Assembly (NCBI RefSeq): GCF_039522585.1
Contig: NZ_BAAADR010000002.1
DNA from: Bisbaumannia salifodinae
GTDB taxonomy: Bacteria; Pseudomonadota; Gammaproteobacteria; Pseudomonadales; Halomonadaceae
DNA length: 64,000 bases
Direction: 5' to 3' (one strand)
Shown here: piece after piece, positions 42,718-50,704 of the stretch
Layout: each line of letters opens with the position of its first letter
Position numbering within the stretch: the stretch's first letter is position 1
The notes under the pieces: model-generated
Told to the model about the DNA's origin: nothing
Databases searched by the model: none
What the model saw: the letters and a program-made list of their open reading frames with translations, nothing else
Made by a program: the position numbers and the translations under genes

Positions 42718-43670
42718 CGGTGCAGCTCCTGGCGGGCCAGAAACCCATCCAGTTCATCGAACAGGGCCTCGCGGATCGGCGCCGTCTCGTTGACCAGGTG
42801 GTGGCGGGCCTCCGGGTGACGATGAATCTCGGCGTCGGGGAACTTGCGGGCCAGGATATCCAGGTTCCATTGCCAATCCACGGTCAGGTCCTGTTCTCCC
42901 TGGAGGATCAGTACCGGCAGCTGCGCCGGAGGCAACGCCAGCAGGCGCGGGATCCAGCGCCGCATGGCGCTGATCCAGGTCACCGAGAGGCGATCCGGCT
43001 GCAGGGGATCCTGGTCGCGGAGGAAGGTGGTGAAGTCGTCATCATTGGAATTGGCCCGGTACTTGCGCGGCAGGCTACGGATAAAGGGGCTGGCCACCAG
43101 GTGCAACCAGCTGGACTGGTTCCAGCCCCAGGGGCGCACCAGGGGGGCCAGCAGGGCCAGGCCGGCCCATTGGCTTTCGGCGTTGCGGGTCAGGGCGTCG
43201 GTGGCGAGGATGGCGGCGCCGGTGCTCTGGCCGATGCCCACCCAGGGGCGCGGGGCCAGGCCTTCCAGGCTCAGGCGTTGTTGCAGGGCGACCAGGCAGC
43301 GTCCGTAGTCGTCGAAATCATCGATGCAGGCGCGCCGTCCGGTGGAGAGGCCGTGCCCCGGCAGGTCCCAGAGCACCACCCGCCAGCCGCCCGCCAGCAG
43401 GCGCTCCAGCAGGTGGCGATAGAGGCCCAGGTGGTCGAAGTAGCCATGCACCACGAAGGCGGTGCCGCGTGGCTGTGCCGGACTCCACACCTGAGTCCAG
43501 AGGCGAAAGGGGGCGGCCTCGGTATAGCCCACGTGTAATCCCACCCGGTCGCCGAGCAGCGGCATCAGGCGGTAATGGGCGAGATAATCTTCCAGATGCG
43601 GCAGCGCCTGAGGGGCATGCCCGGCGGGCATGATGGGTCCCAGGGTAGTGAGCGGCGTGAAGTCGGTCAT
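42714..43670 (-). CDS. Alpha/beta hydrolase, monoacylglycerol lipase / lysophospholipase type
   Basis: A 318-residue alpha/beta hydrolase. It has VVHGYFDHLGLYRHLLERL, LWDLPGHGLSTG and the nucleophile elbow GIGQSTGA (G-x-S-x-G with S), then LILQGEQDLTVDWQWN and HPEARHHLVNE with the catalytic histidine. No signal peptide. It resembles YqfM/PldB-type lysophospholipases; the substrate is unproven. Confidence 0.82.
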   Translation of the reverse strand: MTDFTPLTTLGPIMPAGHAPQALPHLEDYLAHYRLMPLLGDRVGLHVGYTEAAPFRLWTQVWSPAQPRGTAFVVHGYFDHLGLYRHLLERLLAGGWRVVLWDLPGHGLSTGRRACIDDFDDYGRCLVALQQRLSLEGLAPRPWVGIGQSTGAAILATDALTRNAESQWAGLALLAPLVRPWGWNQSSWLHLVASPFIRSLPRKYRANSNDDDFTTFLRDQDPLQPDRLSVTWISAMRRWIPRLLALPPAQLPVLILQGEQDLTVDWQWNLDILARKFPDAEIHRHPEARHHLVNETAPIREALFDELDGFLARQELHR

Positions 43671-43811
43671 GAAAGCCTCCCGTCAGGCGCCAATCCTAGC
43701 GTTATGGGCCCCTCCAGGCCATATTGCCGGGAGATGGATTCATCATTTGGTCGAGGCGGGCAGACCAGGCGCCCAAAATCGGGTAACATATGGAAGGTAT
43801 TTCCACAAATA

Positions 43812-43833
43812 TATACTGGTTTCGTATACGAAA
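43812..43833 (+). promoter_or_regulatory. Possible promoter -10 and perfect palindrome upstream of glcB
   Basis: TATACT at 43812-43817 is followed by TTTCGTATACGAAA (43820-43833), a perfect 14-bp palindrome. Its TTTC-N6-GAAA form recalls the catabolic-block operators. No good -35 was found. It may bind a glyoxylate- or glycolate-responsive regulator. Confidence 0.5.
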
Positions 43834-43885
43834 TAACGATAAGCAGTCGGCGGTGCCTGCCGGCTGCAGCGCATCAGGAGGCCCC

Positions 43886-46066
43886 ATGACCGACCGAGTC
43901 ACTCGCCACCGTCTCCAGGTGGCCAGCGAGCTGGACCATTTCATCAATGAGCAGGCCCTGCCGGGGTCGGGTATCGATGCCGAGGCCTTCTGGACCGGCG
44001 TCGACGCGCTGTTTCACGATTTGACCCCGAAAAATCGTGAATTGCTCGCAGAGCGTGAGCGTCTGCAGCGGCAGCTGGATACCTGGCATCGCGAGCACCC
44101 TGGCCCGGTACGCGACATGCCGGCCTATCGCCGCTTCCTCGAGGAGATCGGTTACCTGGCCGAGGTCCCGGCCAAGGTGCGGGTCAGCACCTCCAAGGTG
44201 GATGCCGAGCTGGCCTCCCAGGCCGGCCCCCAGCTGGTGGTGCCGGTCAGTAATGCCCGTTACGCCCTGAATGCCGCCAATGCGCGCTGGGGCAGCCTCT
44301 ACGATGCGCTCTATGGCACCGACGCGATCAGTGACGACGATGGCGCCGAGAAGGGCAAGGCCTTCAACCCCAAGCGCGCCGCCAAGGTGATCGCCTATGC
44401 CCGCGGCGTACTGGATATCGCCGCCCCCCTGGCCACCGGTTCTCACCGCGAGGCGATCAAGTATGTGATCCGTGACGGCCACCTGGTGGTCACCCTGGAA
44501 GGCGGCCGCGAGACCGGCCTCAAGGACGCCGGCAAGCTGGTGGGGTATCGCGGCGAGGCGGCCTCTCCCGAGGCGGTACTGCTCGGCAACCACGGCCTGC
44601 ACCTGGAGATCCAGTTCGACGCCGAGCACTTTATCGGCAAGGACGATCCCGCGCATATCAAGGACCTGCTGATGGAGGCCGCCCTCTCCGCCATCATGGA
44701 CTGCGAGGACTCCGTGGCCGCGGTGGATGCCGAGGACAAGGTGGGCGTCTACCGCAACTGGCTGGGCCTGATGAAGGGCGACCTGGAAGAGCGTTTCGAA
44801 AAAGGCGGCGAGACGGTAGTGCGTCGCCTCAATCCGGATCGCCGCTACACCGCCCCGGATGGCGGCAGCTTGACCCTGCCGGGGCGCTCGCTGCTCTTCG
44901 TGCGCAACGTGGGTCACCTGATGACCACCCCGGCGGTGCTGGATGCCGAGGGCAATGAGGTGCCCGAGGGCATCCTCGACTGCGTGGTGACCAGTTTGAT
45001 CGCCCTGCGCGACCTGCAGAAGAGCGCCGACGAGCCGCGCAACTCCCGTGAGGGCTCGGTCTATATCGTCAAGCCGAAGATGCACGGTCCCCGGGAAGTT
45101 GCCTTCGCCGACGAGCTGTTCGGTCGCGTCGAGGCGCTGCTGGGCATGCCCCGTGACACCCTGAAGATGGGCATCATGGACGAGGAACGCCGCACCTCCA
45201 CCAACCTCAAGGCGTGCATCAATGCCGCCGCCTCCCGGGTGGTGTTTATCAATACCGGCTTCCTCGACCGCACCGGCGACGAGATGCACACCGTGATGCA
45301 GGCCGGGCCCATGGTGCGCAAGGGCGACATGAAGCATGCCGCCTGGATCCAGGCCTATGAGCGCAATAACGTGCAGATCGGCCTGGCCTGCGGCCTGCGC
45401 GGTCGCGCCCAGATCGGCAAGGGCATGTGGGCCATGCCGGACCTGATGGCCGCCATGCTGGAGCAGAAGGTGGCCCAGCCCAAGGCCGGTGCCAACACCG
45501 CCTGGGTGCCGTCGCCCACTGCCGCAACACTTCACGTACTGCACTACCATCAGGTCAATGTTCAGGCGGTGCAGCGCGAGCTGGAGAGCCAGGGGGAACC
45601 CGACTTCCTGAATGATCTCCTGACCGTGCCGGTGGCGGAGAGCCCGAACTGGTCCGACGAGGCAATCCAGCAGGAGCTGGACAACAATTGTCAGGGCATC
45701 CTCGGCTATGTGGTGCGCTGGGTCGAGCACGGCGTCGGCTGTTCCAAGGTGCCGGATATCCACGACGTGGGCCTGATGGAAGACCGCGCCACCCTGCGGA
45801 TCTCCAGCCAGCACGTGGCCAACTGGCTGCACCATGGCGTGGTCAGTGCCGAACGGGTCCAGGAGACCCTGGAACGCATGGCCAGGGTGGTGGACGAGCA
45901 GAACGCCGGCGATCCCGCCTACGTGCCGATGAGCCGCGACTTCGCCGCTTCCACCGCCTTCCAGGCGGCCAGCGAGCTGGTCTTCAAGGGCCTCGAGCAG
46001 CCCTCCGGCTACACCGAGCCGCTGCTGCACCACTGGCGGGCGGTGCATAAGGCGCGTGCCAACTAA
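43886..46066 (+). CDS. glcB: Malate synthase G
   Basis: Condenses glyoxylate and acetyl-CoA to malate in the cytoplasm. The 726-residue length is that of the monomeric G form. Recognisable segments are HGLHLEIQFDAEHFIGKDD, MDCEDSVAAVDAEDKV and MGIMDEERRTSTNLKACI, which supply acid and metal-binding residues. The start has CAGGAG 6 bases upstream. No isocitrate lyase gene is nearby; the leader has the palindrome noted above. Confidence 0.97.
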   Translation: MTDRVTRHRLQVASELDHFINEQALPGSGIDAEAFWTGVDALFHDLTPKNRELLAERERLQRQLDTWHREHPGPVRDMPAYRRFLEEIGYLAEVPAKVRVSTSKVDAELASQAGPQLVVPVSNARYALNAANARWGSLYDALYGTDAISDDDGAEKGKAFNPKRAAKVIAYARGVLDIAAPLATGSHREAIKYVIRDGHLVVTLEGGRETGLKDAGKLVGYRGEAASPEAVLLGNHGLHLEIQFDAEHFIGKDDPAHIKDLLMEAALSAIMDCEDSVAAVDAEDKVGVYRNWLGLMKGDLEERFEKGGETVVRRLNPDRRYTAPDGGSLTLPGRSLLFVRNVGHLMTTPAVLDAEGNEVPEGILDCVVTSLIALRDLQKSADEPRNSREGSVYIVKPKMHGPREVAFADELFGRVEALLGMPRDTLKMGIMDEERRTSTNLKACINAAASRVVFINTGFLDRTGDEMHTVMQAGPMVRKGDMKHAAWIQAYERNNVQIGLACGLRGRAQIGKGMWAMPDLMAAMLEQKVAQPKAGANTAWVPSPTAATLHVLHYHQVNVQAVQRELESQGEPDFLNDLLTVPVAESPNWSDEAIQQELDNNCQGILGYVVRWVEHGVGCSKVPDIHDVGLMEDRATLRISSQHVANWLHHGVVSAERVQETLERMARVVDEQNAGDPAYVPMSRDFAASTAFQAASELVFKGLEQPSGYTEPLLHHWRAVHKARAN

Positions 46067-46092
46067 GCTCCATTGCCCATCCTGCTAGTGCA

Positions 46093-46125
46093 ACGCCCCG
46101 GCGGCCTTCAGGCCCCGGGGCGTTG
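46093..46125 (+). terminator. Terminator-like hairpin after glcB
   Basis: AACGCCCCGG and CCGGGGCGTT pair across 13 bases, followed by GGTCGTTTC. Confidence 0.75.
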
Positions 46126-46213
46126 GTCGTTTCGGGCTGGGCCCGGAGGCGGCCTTGCGCTATCTTGTGGCGCAACGCTTGCCACCGTTTCGCCCGCCGC
46201 AGGGAGCGCCGCC

Positions 46214-46627
46214 ATGATCGTGATGACCGCCGCCGCCATCGAGGAGTTTCTCGACGAGGTCTTTCCCCAGCGCCAGGGCACCATCGAGGGCGTCGACGAG
46301 ATGCGCGCCACCATGAGCCTGGCCATCGAGGACGAGCACCTTAGGCCGGGAGCCTGCGTCTCCGGGCCGACCCTGATGGGCCTGGCCGATGTCTGCCTCT
46401 ACGTGGCCATTCTGGCCCAGGTGGGGCCGGAGCCCATGGCGGTGACCACCGACCTCAACTGCCACTTCCTGCGCCGCGCCCGGGGCGACCGCGACCTGAT
46501 CGCCAATGCCCGCATCGTCAAGCTGGGCCGGCGCCTGGCGGTGGGCGAGGTGCAGCTCTTCTCCGCCGGGGACGAGGAACCGGTGGCCCTGGTGACCGCC
46601 ACCTATGCGCTGCCGGAGATGGACTAG
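46214..46627 (+). CDS. PaaI-family hotdog thioesterase
   Basis: A 137-residue hotdog-fold protein of the PaaI/YbgC-like acyl-CoA thioesterase group. Features are RPGACVSGPTLMGLADVCLYVAI for the central helix and TTDLNCHFLRRA with GRRLAVGEVQLFS. ATG 46214 has GGGAG 8 bases upstream; a second in-frame ATG is three codons later. The substrate is unknown. It converges on the DUF423 gene with a 4-base overlap. Confidence 0.82.
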   Translation: MIVMTAAAIEEFLDEVFPQRQGTIEGVDEMRATMSLAIEDEHLRPGACVSGPTLMGLADVCLYVAILAQVGPEPMAVTTDLNCHFLRRARGDRDLIANARIVKLGRRLAVGEVQLFSAGDEEPVALVTATYALPEMD

Positions 46628-47016
46628 TCGGGCGTCGCGGGGCGCCCGGCGCGTAGCGCACAGGTCCCCAGGGCCAGCCAGCCGCCGATCAAGGCCAGGC
46701 CACCCAGCGGCGTGATCAGGCCCAGGCGGCCCAGGCCGCTCAGCGCCAGGGCATAGAGGGAGCCGCAGAAGAGCGCGATGCCCAGGGCCCAGAGGCCCAG
46801 CGCCAGGCGTTGCCCTGGCAGGGGCCTGGTGGCCCGCCAGGCCAGCACGCCAAGCATGGCCAGGGTATGCCAGGCCTGATAGCGCACCCCGGTCTCGAAG
46901 GCCGCCATCAGGCGCGGTACCAAGCGTCCCTCCAGGGCATGGGCGCCGAAGGCGCCGGCGGCGACCATCAGGGTCCCCGAGGCGGCCACCAGCAACCACC
47001 AGTTGCGATCACGCAT
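46624..47016 (-). CDS. DUF423-family inner-membrane protein
   Basis: A 130-residue membrane protein with four spans, of the DUF423/YgdD family. Recognisable are AAGAFGAHALEGRLVPR, FETGVRYQAWHTLAML and the terminal LIGGWLALG. The function is unknown. It is convergent with the thioesterase gene and divergent from thiS. Confidence 0.88.
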   Translation of the reverse strand: MRDRNWWLLVAASGTLMVAAGAFGAHALEGRLVPRLMAAFETGVRYQAWHTLAMLGVLAWRATRPLPGQRLALGLWALGIALFCGSLYALALSGLGRLGLITPLGGLALIGGWLALGTCALRAGRPATPD

Positions 47017-47115
47017 CGCTTGTCTCCGTATTCGTCGAGGCAGGCGCTACCGTACCCTGGCAAGGGCGAACAGGCTACAATATGGCCCCTGCCATCCAGC
47101 TATCGAGAGGACGCC

Positions 47116-47316
47116 ATGCAGATCCAGCTCAATGGAGAATCCAAGCCGCTCGATGGCGAGGTGACGATCCAGCAACTGCTCGAGTCCCTGGGGCTCGCCG
47201 GGCGGCGTATCGCCGTCGAGGTCAACGAAGAGATCGTCCCCCGCAGCATTCATGCCGAGACTCGCCTCGTCGAGGGCGATCGAGTCGAGATCGTGCACGC
47301 CATCGGCGGCGGCTAA
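47116..47316 (+). CDS. thiS: Sulfur carrier protein ThiS
   Basis: A 66-residue ubiquitin-like protein ending in the obligatory Gly-Gly (AIGGG), which is adenylated and thiocarboxylated to supply sulfur for the thiazole of thiamine. It begins after GAGAGG and is followed by thiG after 68 bases. A TACAAT -10 at 47076-47081 lies upstream. No TPP riboswitch was recognised in the short leader. Confidence 0.95.
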   Translation: MQIQLNGESKPLDGEVTIQQLLESLGLAGRRIAVEVNEEIVPRSIHAETRLVEGDRVEIVHAIGGG

Positions 47317-47384
47317 GCCCGCGGCGCCCGCATTCGACGACCCGACGCCCTGCGATCCCGCGGCCAATCGAGGAAACCAAACAG

Positions 47385-48182
47385 ATGACTCAAACACTCA
47401 GCGACCAGCCCTTCGTGGTGGCCGGCCGTCCGTTTAGCTCCCGCCTGCTGGTGGGGACCGGCAAGTACAAGGATTTCGACGAGACCGCGGCGGCCATCGA
47501 CGCCAGCGGCGCCGAGATCGTCACCTTCGCGGTGCGGCGCACCAACCTGGGGCAGGATGCCTCGGCGCCGAACCTGCTCGACGTGATCTCCCCGCAGCGC
47601 TACACCCTGCTGCCCAATACCGCCGGCTGCTACACCGCCAAGGACGCGGTGCGCACCTGCAAGCTGGCCCGGGAGCTGCTCGACGGCCACAACCTGGTCA
47701 AGCTCGAGGTGCTGGGCGACGACACCACCCTCTACCCCAATGTGGTGGAGACCCTGAAGGCCGCCGAGGCGCTGCTGGCCGACGGCTTCGATGTGATGGT
47801 CTATACCAGCGATGATCCCATCGTGGCCAAGGAACTGGAGCGCCTGGGCTGCTGCGCCATCATGCCCCTGGGCTCGTTGATCGGCTCCGGTCATGGCCTG
47901 CAGAACCCGCACAATACCCGCCTGATCGTGGAGCAGGCCGAGGTGCCGGTGCTGGTGGACGCGGGGATCGGTACCGCCTCCGACGCCGCCATGGCCATGG
48001 AGCTGGGCTGCGATGCGGTGCTGATGAACACCGCCATCGCCCATGCCCGCCAGCCGGTGCTGATGGCCCAGGCCATGAAGCAGGCGGTGGAAGCCGGGCG
48101 CCAGGCCTATCTGGCCGGGCGTATGCCGCGTCGCCAGAGCGCCGATCCCTCCTCGCCCTTCGCCGGCCGCATCAACGGCTGA
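47385..48182 (+). CDS. thiG: Thiazole synthase
   Basis: A 265-residue TIM-barrel enzyme that forms the thiazole phosphate from DXP, dehydroglycine and ThiS-thiocarboxylate. Features are SRLLVGTGKYKDF, FAVRRTN with LPNTAGCYTA, KLEVLGDD with the catalytic lysine near residue 106, and VLVDAGIGTASDAAMAMELG. The frame runs about 100 codons upstream over thiS, but the ATG after GAGGAAA gives the family length. Confidence 0.96.
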   Translation: MTQTLSDQPFVVAGRPFSSRLLVGTGKYKDFDETAAAIDASGAEIVTFAVRRTNLGQDASAPNLLDVISPQRYTLLPNTAGCYTAKDAVRTCKLARELLDGHNLVKLEVLGDDTTLYPNVVETLKAAEALLADGFDVMVYTSDDPIVAKELERLGCCAIMPLGSLIGSGHGLQNPHNTRLIVEQAEVPVLVDAGIGTASDAAMAMELGCDAVLMNTAIAHARQPVLMAQAMKQAVEAGRQAYLAGRMPRRQSADPSSPFAGRING

Positions 48183-48209
48183 GCCCGACCCAGGAATCGA
48201 ACGAGGCGT

Positions 48210-48956
48210 ATGAACGACGAACGTACTCCCGAGCCGGAGGCCCAGGCCACCGGCGAGGCCAATCAGGACACGCTCTACAAGCGTGGAATCAAGAGCTATG
48301 TGCTGCGCGCCGGTCGCATGACCGGGGCCCAGACCCGCGGCCTGGAGGAGGTCTGGCCGCGGCTGGGCCTGACCCTGGAGGGCGGGCGCCTGGACCTGGA
48401 CGCCCTCTTCGGTCGTCAGGCCCGGCGGGTGGTGGAGGTCGGCTTCGGCATGGGCGCCTCCCTGATCGAGCAGGCCGAGACCCACCCGGATACCGATTTT
48501 ATCGGCATCGAGGTGCATGCCCCCGGCGTCGGCAAGCTGCTCGACGAGGCCGACAAGCGCGGCCTCACCAACCTGCGGGTGTTCCGCGAGGATGCGGTGC
48601 GGGTGCTTGACGAGTGCCTCCCGGCGGACAGCATCGATACCCTGCAGCTGTTCTTCCCCGATCCCTGGCCGAAGAAGAAGCACCACAAGCGGCGCATCGT
48701 GCAGCCCGCCTTCGTGGAGCTGATTCGCCACCGCCTCAAGGTGGGGGGCACCCTGCATATGGCCACCGACTGGGAGAACTATGCCGAGCATATGGCCGAG
48801 GTGATGGCGGCGGCGCCGGGGTATCGCAATACCGCCACCGCGGAGACCGCGCCCTATGTGCCGCGTCCCGAGTTCCGACCCCTGACCAAGTTCGAGGCCC
48901 GCGGCGAGCGCCTGGGCCACGGCGTCTGGGACCTGATCTTCGCGCGTAGCGAGTAA
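48210..48956 (+). CDS. trmB: tRNA (guanine-N7)-methyltransferase
   Basis: A 248-residue SAM-dependent enzyme that methylates G46 of tRNAs. It has VVEVGFGMGASL (SAM site), DFIGIEVHAPGVG and the LFFPDPWPKKKHHKRR motif characteristic of TrmB. It follows thiG closely (27 bases). Its last 25 codons are repeated twice downstream; the first copy encountered by the ribosome is the intact gene end. Confidence 0.96.
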   Translation: MNDERTPEPEAQATGEANQDTLYKRGIKSYVLRAGRMTGAQTRGLEEVWPRLGLTLEGGRLDLDALFGRQARRVVEVGFGMGASLIEQAETHPDTDFIGIEVHAPGVGKLLDEADKRGLTNLRVFREDAVRVLDECLPADSIDTLQLFFPDPWPKKKHHKRRIVQPAFVELIRHRLKVGGTLHMATDWENYAEHMAEVMAAAPGYRNTATAETAPYVPRPEFRPLTKFEARGERLGHGVWDLIFARSE

Positions 48957-49246
48957 TAAGTAGCGAGTAAGCAACAGCCGATGGGGGTGGGCGCGGCCCT
49001 GTGCCGCGCCCCGGCTCTCCAGCACCCTGCCCCCTGACCCAGTTCGAGGCCCGCGGCGAGCGCCTGGGCCACGGCGTCTGGGACCTGATCTTCGCGCGTA
49101 GCGAGTAAGCAACAGCCGATGGGGTCGGGCGCGGCCCTGTGCCGCGCCCCGGCTCTCCAGCACCCTGCCCCCTGACCCAGTTCGAGGCCCGCGGCGAACG
49201 CCTGGGCCACGGCGTCTGGGGCCTGATCTTCGCGCGTAGCGAGTAA
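48957..49246 (+). repeat. Two tandem copies of the trmB 3' end
   Basis: The last 25 codons with stop recur at 49034-49108 and 49172-49246 (period 138; the first is 152 from the gene because of a short TAGCGAGTAA reduplication). Each interval carries the hairpin GGGCGCGGC-CCTGT-GCCGCGCCC, which may be a terminator. The copies have no start codon and are probably untranslated. No other gene lies in this gap before the small RNA genes. Confidence 0.9.
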
Positions 49247-49298
49247 GAGAAGAAGAGGGAGGGCTGCGGGGGACCCTTCGCCAGCGAGGCCCCGCCAT

Positions 49299-49416
49299 AA
49301 AAAAGCGGCGACTCCAGGGGAGTCGCCGACAAGGACCGTGACTAGCTTGATGAGGAGAAACCATGGCAGGGAACCTGACATTCTCTGCGATGGGTATGGC
49401 GTCTGGCCGACGCCAT
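49299..49416 (-). ncRNA. Putative Fur-controlled small RNA, copy 1 (downstream)
   Basis: About 118 nt, read on the minus strand. It starts near 49416 with a stem-loop ATGGCGTC-GGCCA-GACGCCAT. A single-stranded region of about 65 nt follows and contains the C/U-rich GGTTTCTCCTCATC, complementary to strong Shine-Dalgarno sequences. It ends with a 10-bp terminator (CGGCGACTCC-CCT-GGAGTCGCCG) and TTTTTT. The architecture matches RyhB/PrrF-type iron-sparing regulators; I do not claim sequence homology to either. Confidence 0.72.
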
Positions 49417-49422
49417 GTAGAC

Positions 49423-49451
49423 AAGGTAATCATTCTCATTTGTCGCGTCAA
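49423..49451 (-). promoter_or_regulatory. Promoter and Fur box of small RNA copy 1
   Basis: On the minus strand TTGACG, a 17-base spacer and TACCTT. TGAGAATGATTACCT within the spacer and -10 matches the 7-1-7 Fur consensus at 11 of 14 positions, so Fe-Fur would block the promoter. Confidence 0.7.
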
Positions 49452-49502
49452 CAGAAAACGAGAATCTTTTTCGTTTGTCTCCCTGTGCCATTCGCCACGC
49501 AT

Positions 49503-49619
49503 AAAAAAGCGGCGACTCCGAGGAGTCGCCGACAAGGACCGTGACTAGCTTGATGAGGAGAAACCATGGCAGGGAACCTGACATTCTCTGCGATGGGTAT
49601 GGCGTCTGGCCGACGCCAT
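49503..49619 (-). ncRNA. Putative Fur-controlled small RNA, copy 2 (upstream)
   Basis: About 117 nt, with the same 5' stem-loop and the same single-stranded body as copy 1. The terminator is CGGCGACTC-CTCG-GAGTCGCCG followed by TTTTTT; only the loop differs from copy 1, so the stem is preserved. A leaderless coding role is unlikely because no frame with a ribosome-binding site lies on this strand. It is transcribed from immediately downstream of the AEC transporter gene. Confidence 0.74.
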
Positions 49620-49625
49620 GCAGAC

Positions 49626-49654
49626 AAGATAATCATTCTCATCTGTCGGGTCAA
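49626..49654 (-). promoter_or_regulatory. Promoter and Fur box of small RNA copy 2
   Basis: On the minus strand TTGACC, a 17-base spacer and TATCTT. TGAGAATGATTATCT matches TGATAAT-N-ATTATCA at 12 of 14 positions and overlaps the spacer and -10. Confidence 0.76.
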
Positions 49655-49686
49655 CAGAAAATGCGACTATTTTTCATTTGGCCGCA

Positions 49687-50598
49687 TCAGGCCGCCAGGC
49701 TTAGCCATAGGGGCAGGCTCAGCATCGCCAGCAGCGTCTGCCCGGTGATCAGCGCCGCCATCAGTTCGGCGTCGCCACCCAACTGGCGCGCCAGGATATA
49801 GGCCGAGGTGGCGGTGGGCAGGGCGGCGAAGAGCAGGGCCACATCGCGGCTCACCCTATCCAGCCCCAGCGCCCAGGCCAGGCCCAGCACCAGGGCCGGC
49901 ATCAGCAGCAACTTGATGCCATGGGTCGTCCAGACGGCGCGGTCACGGCGCAGCAGCGCCTGGGGACGTAGGGCCACGCCCACCGCCACCAGGCCCAGGG
50001 GCAGGGCGGTGCGGCCCAGCAACTCCAGGGTGGGAGCGCTCCAACCGGGCAGGCCCCGGCCCGAGAGGTTCAGGGCGATACCGCCCAGGCAGGCGAGGAT
50101 CAGCGGGTTGGTGATCAGGGCACGCAGGCTGCGGCCCAGGCTGCCGGGGCCCAGGGTGCCAACGCCGATAAAGCAGAGCACGCAGAGCAGGTTGACGGTC
50201 GGTACCATCAGCGCCACGGCTACCGCCGCCGTGGTGGCGCCGAGGCCGCCGTGCAGCGCCGCGGCGCCGGCCACGCCCACATAGGTATTGAAACGCAGGC
50301 TGCCCTGGAAGAGCGAAGTGAAGGTGGCCGCCTCCGGCGTGAGGCGGGGGCGCCACCACCACAGCAGGACGGCGAAGAGCAGCATGCCGCCCAGCAATAC
50401 CAGGGCCAGCCGGGCCACCGGGACCCGAGCGATCTCCGCCTCGGCCAGGGTGCCCACCAGCATGGCTGGAAACAGCAGGTAGTAGATCAGCCGCTCCAGG
50501 CGGGGCCAGAAGTCGCCGCCGGGCAGGCCCAGGCGTCCCAGCAGGGCCCCCAGCAGGATCAGCAGAAAGAGCGGGCCCAGGGCGTCGAGAATCTGCAT
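49687..50598 (-). CDS. AEC-family (auxin efflux carrier-like) transporter
   Basis: A 303-residue inner-membrane protein with about 10 spans in two halves, of the AEC/malonate transporter family. Visible segments are PLFLLILLGALLGRLGLP at the N terminus, FQGSLRFNTYVG and LPTATSAYILARQLGGD near the C terminus. The ATG at 50598 gives the family length; the upstream frame extends over non-coding sequence. The substrate is unknown, often a small organic acid or amino acid. Confidence 0.85.
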   Translation of the reverse strand: MQILDALGPLFLLILLGALLGRLGLPGGDFWPRLERLIYYLLFPAMLVGTLAEAEIARVPVARLALVLLGGMLLFAVLLWWWRPRLTPEAATFTSLFQGSLRFNTYVGVAGAAALHGGLGATTAAVAVALMVPTVNLLCVLCFIGVGTLGPGSLGRSLRALITNPLILACLGGIALNLSGRGLPGWSAPTLELLGRTALPLGLVAVGVALRPQALLRRDRAVWTTHGIKLLLMPALVLGLAWALGLDRVSRDVALLFAALPTATSAYILARQLGGDAELMAALITGQTLLAMLSLPLWLSLAA

Positions 50599-50704
50599 GG
50601 TGCGACATGGCTCCAGGTCACGGTCGTTGGCGAGTGCTGATAAGCTTACCCTGATAGAGAGGCGGCCCGCGATGGTCGCGACCCGAGACGACGAGGGGGA
50701 GACG

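Larger units (their letters stand above)
49297..49662 (-). repeat. Tandem duplication, about 204 bp, containing two small RNA genes
   Basis: The block beginning ATAAAAAAGCGGCGACTCC at 49297 recurs at 49501. Identity is complete across the transcribed body except for the terminator loop; the promoters differ at a few positions and divergence rises beyond about 49660. Confidence 0.9.

Noticed and set aside
47082..47384. N-terminal extension of ThiG over thiS
   Set aside because: The extension is in a different frame over thiS, has an Arg-rich shadow composition, and the ATG at 47385 with GAGGAAA gives the normal ThiG length.
49363..49748. Two plus-strand small ORFs with an apparently ideal GAGGAG-ATG start
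   Set aside because: The GAGGAGAAACC is the complement of the C/U-rich part of the small RNAs. No plus-strand promoter precedes it and the ORF ends differ between the copies.
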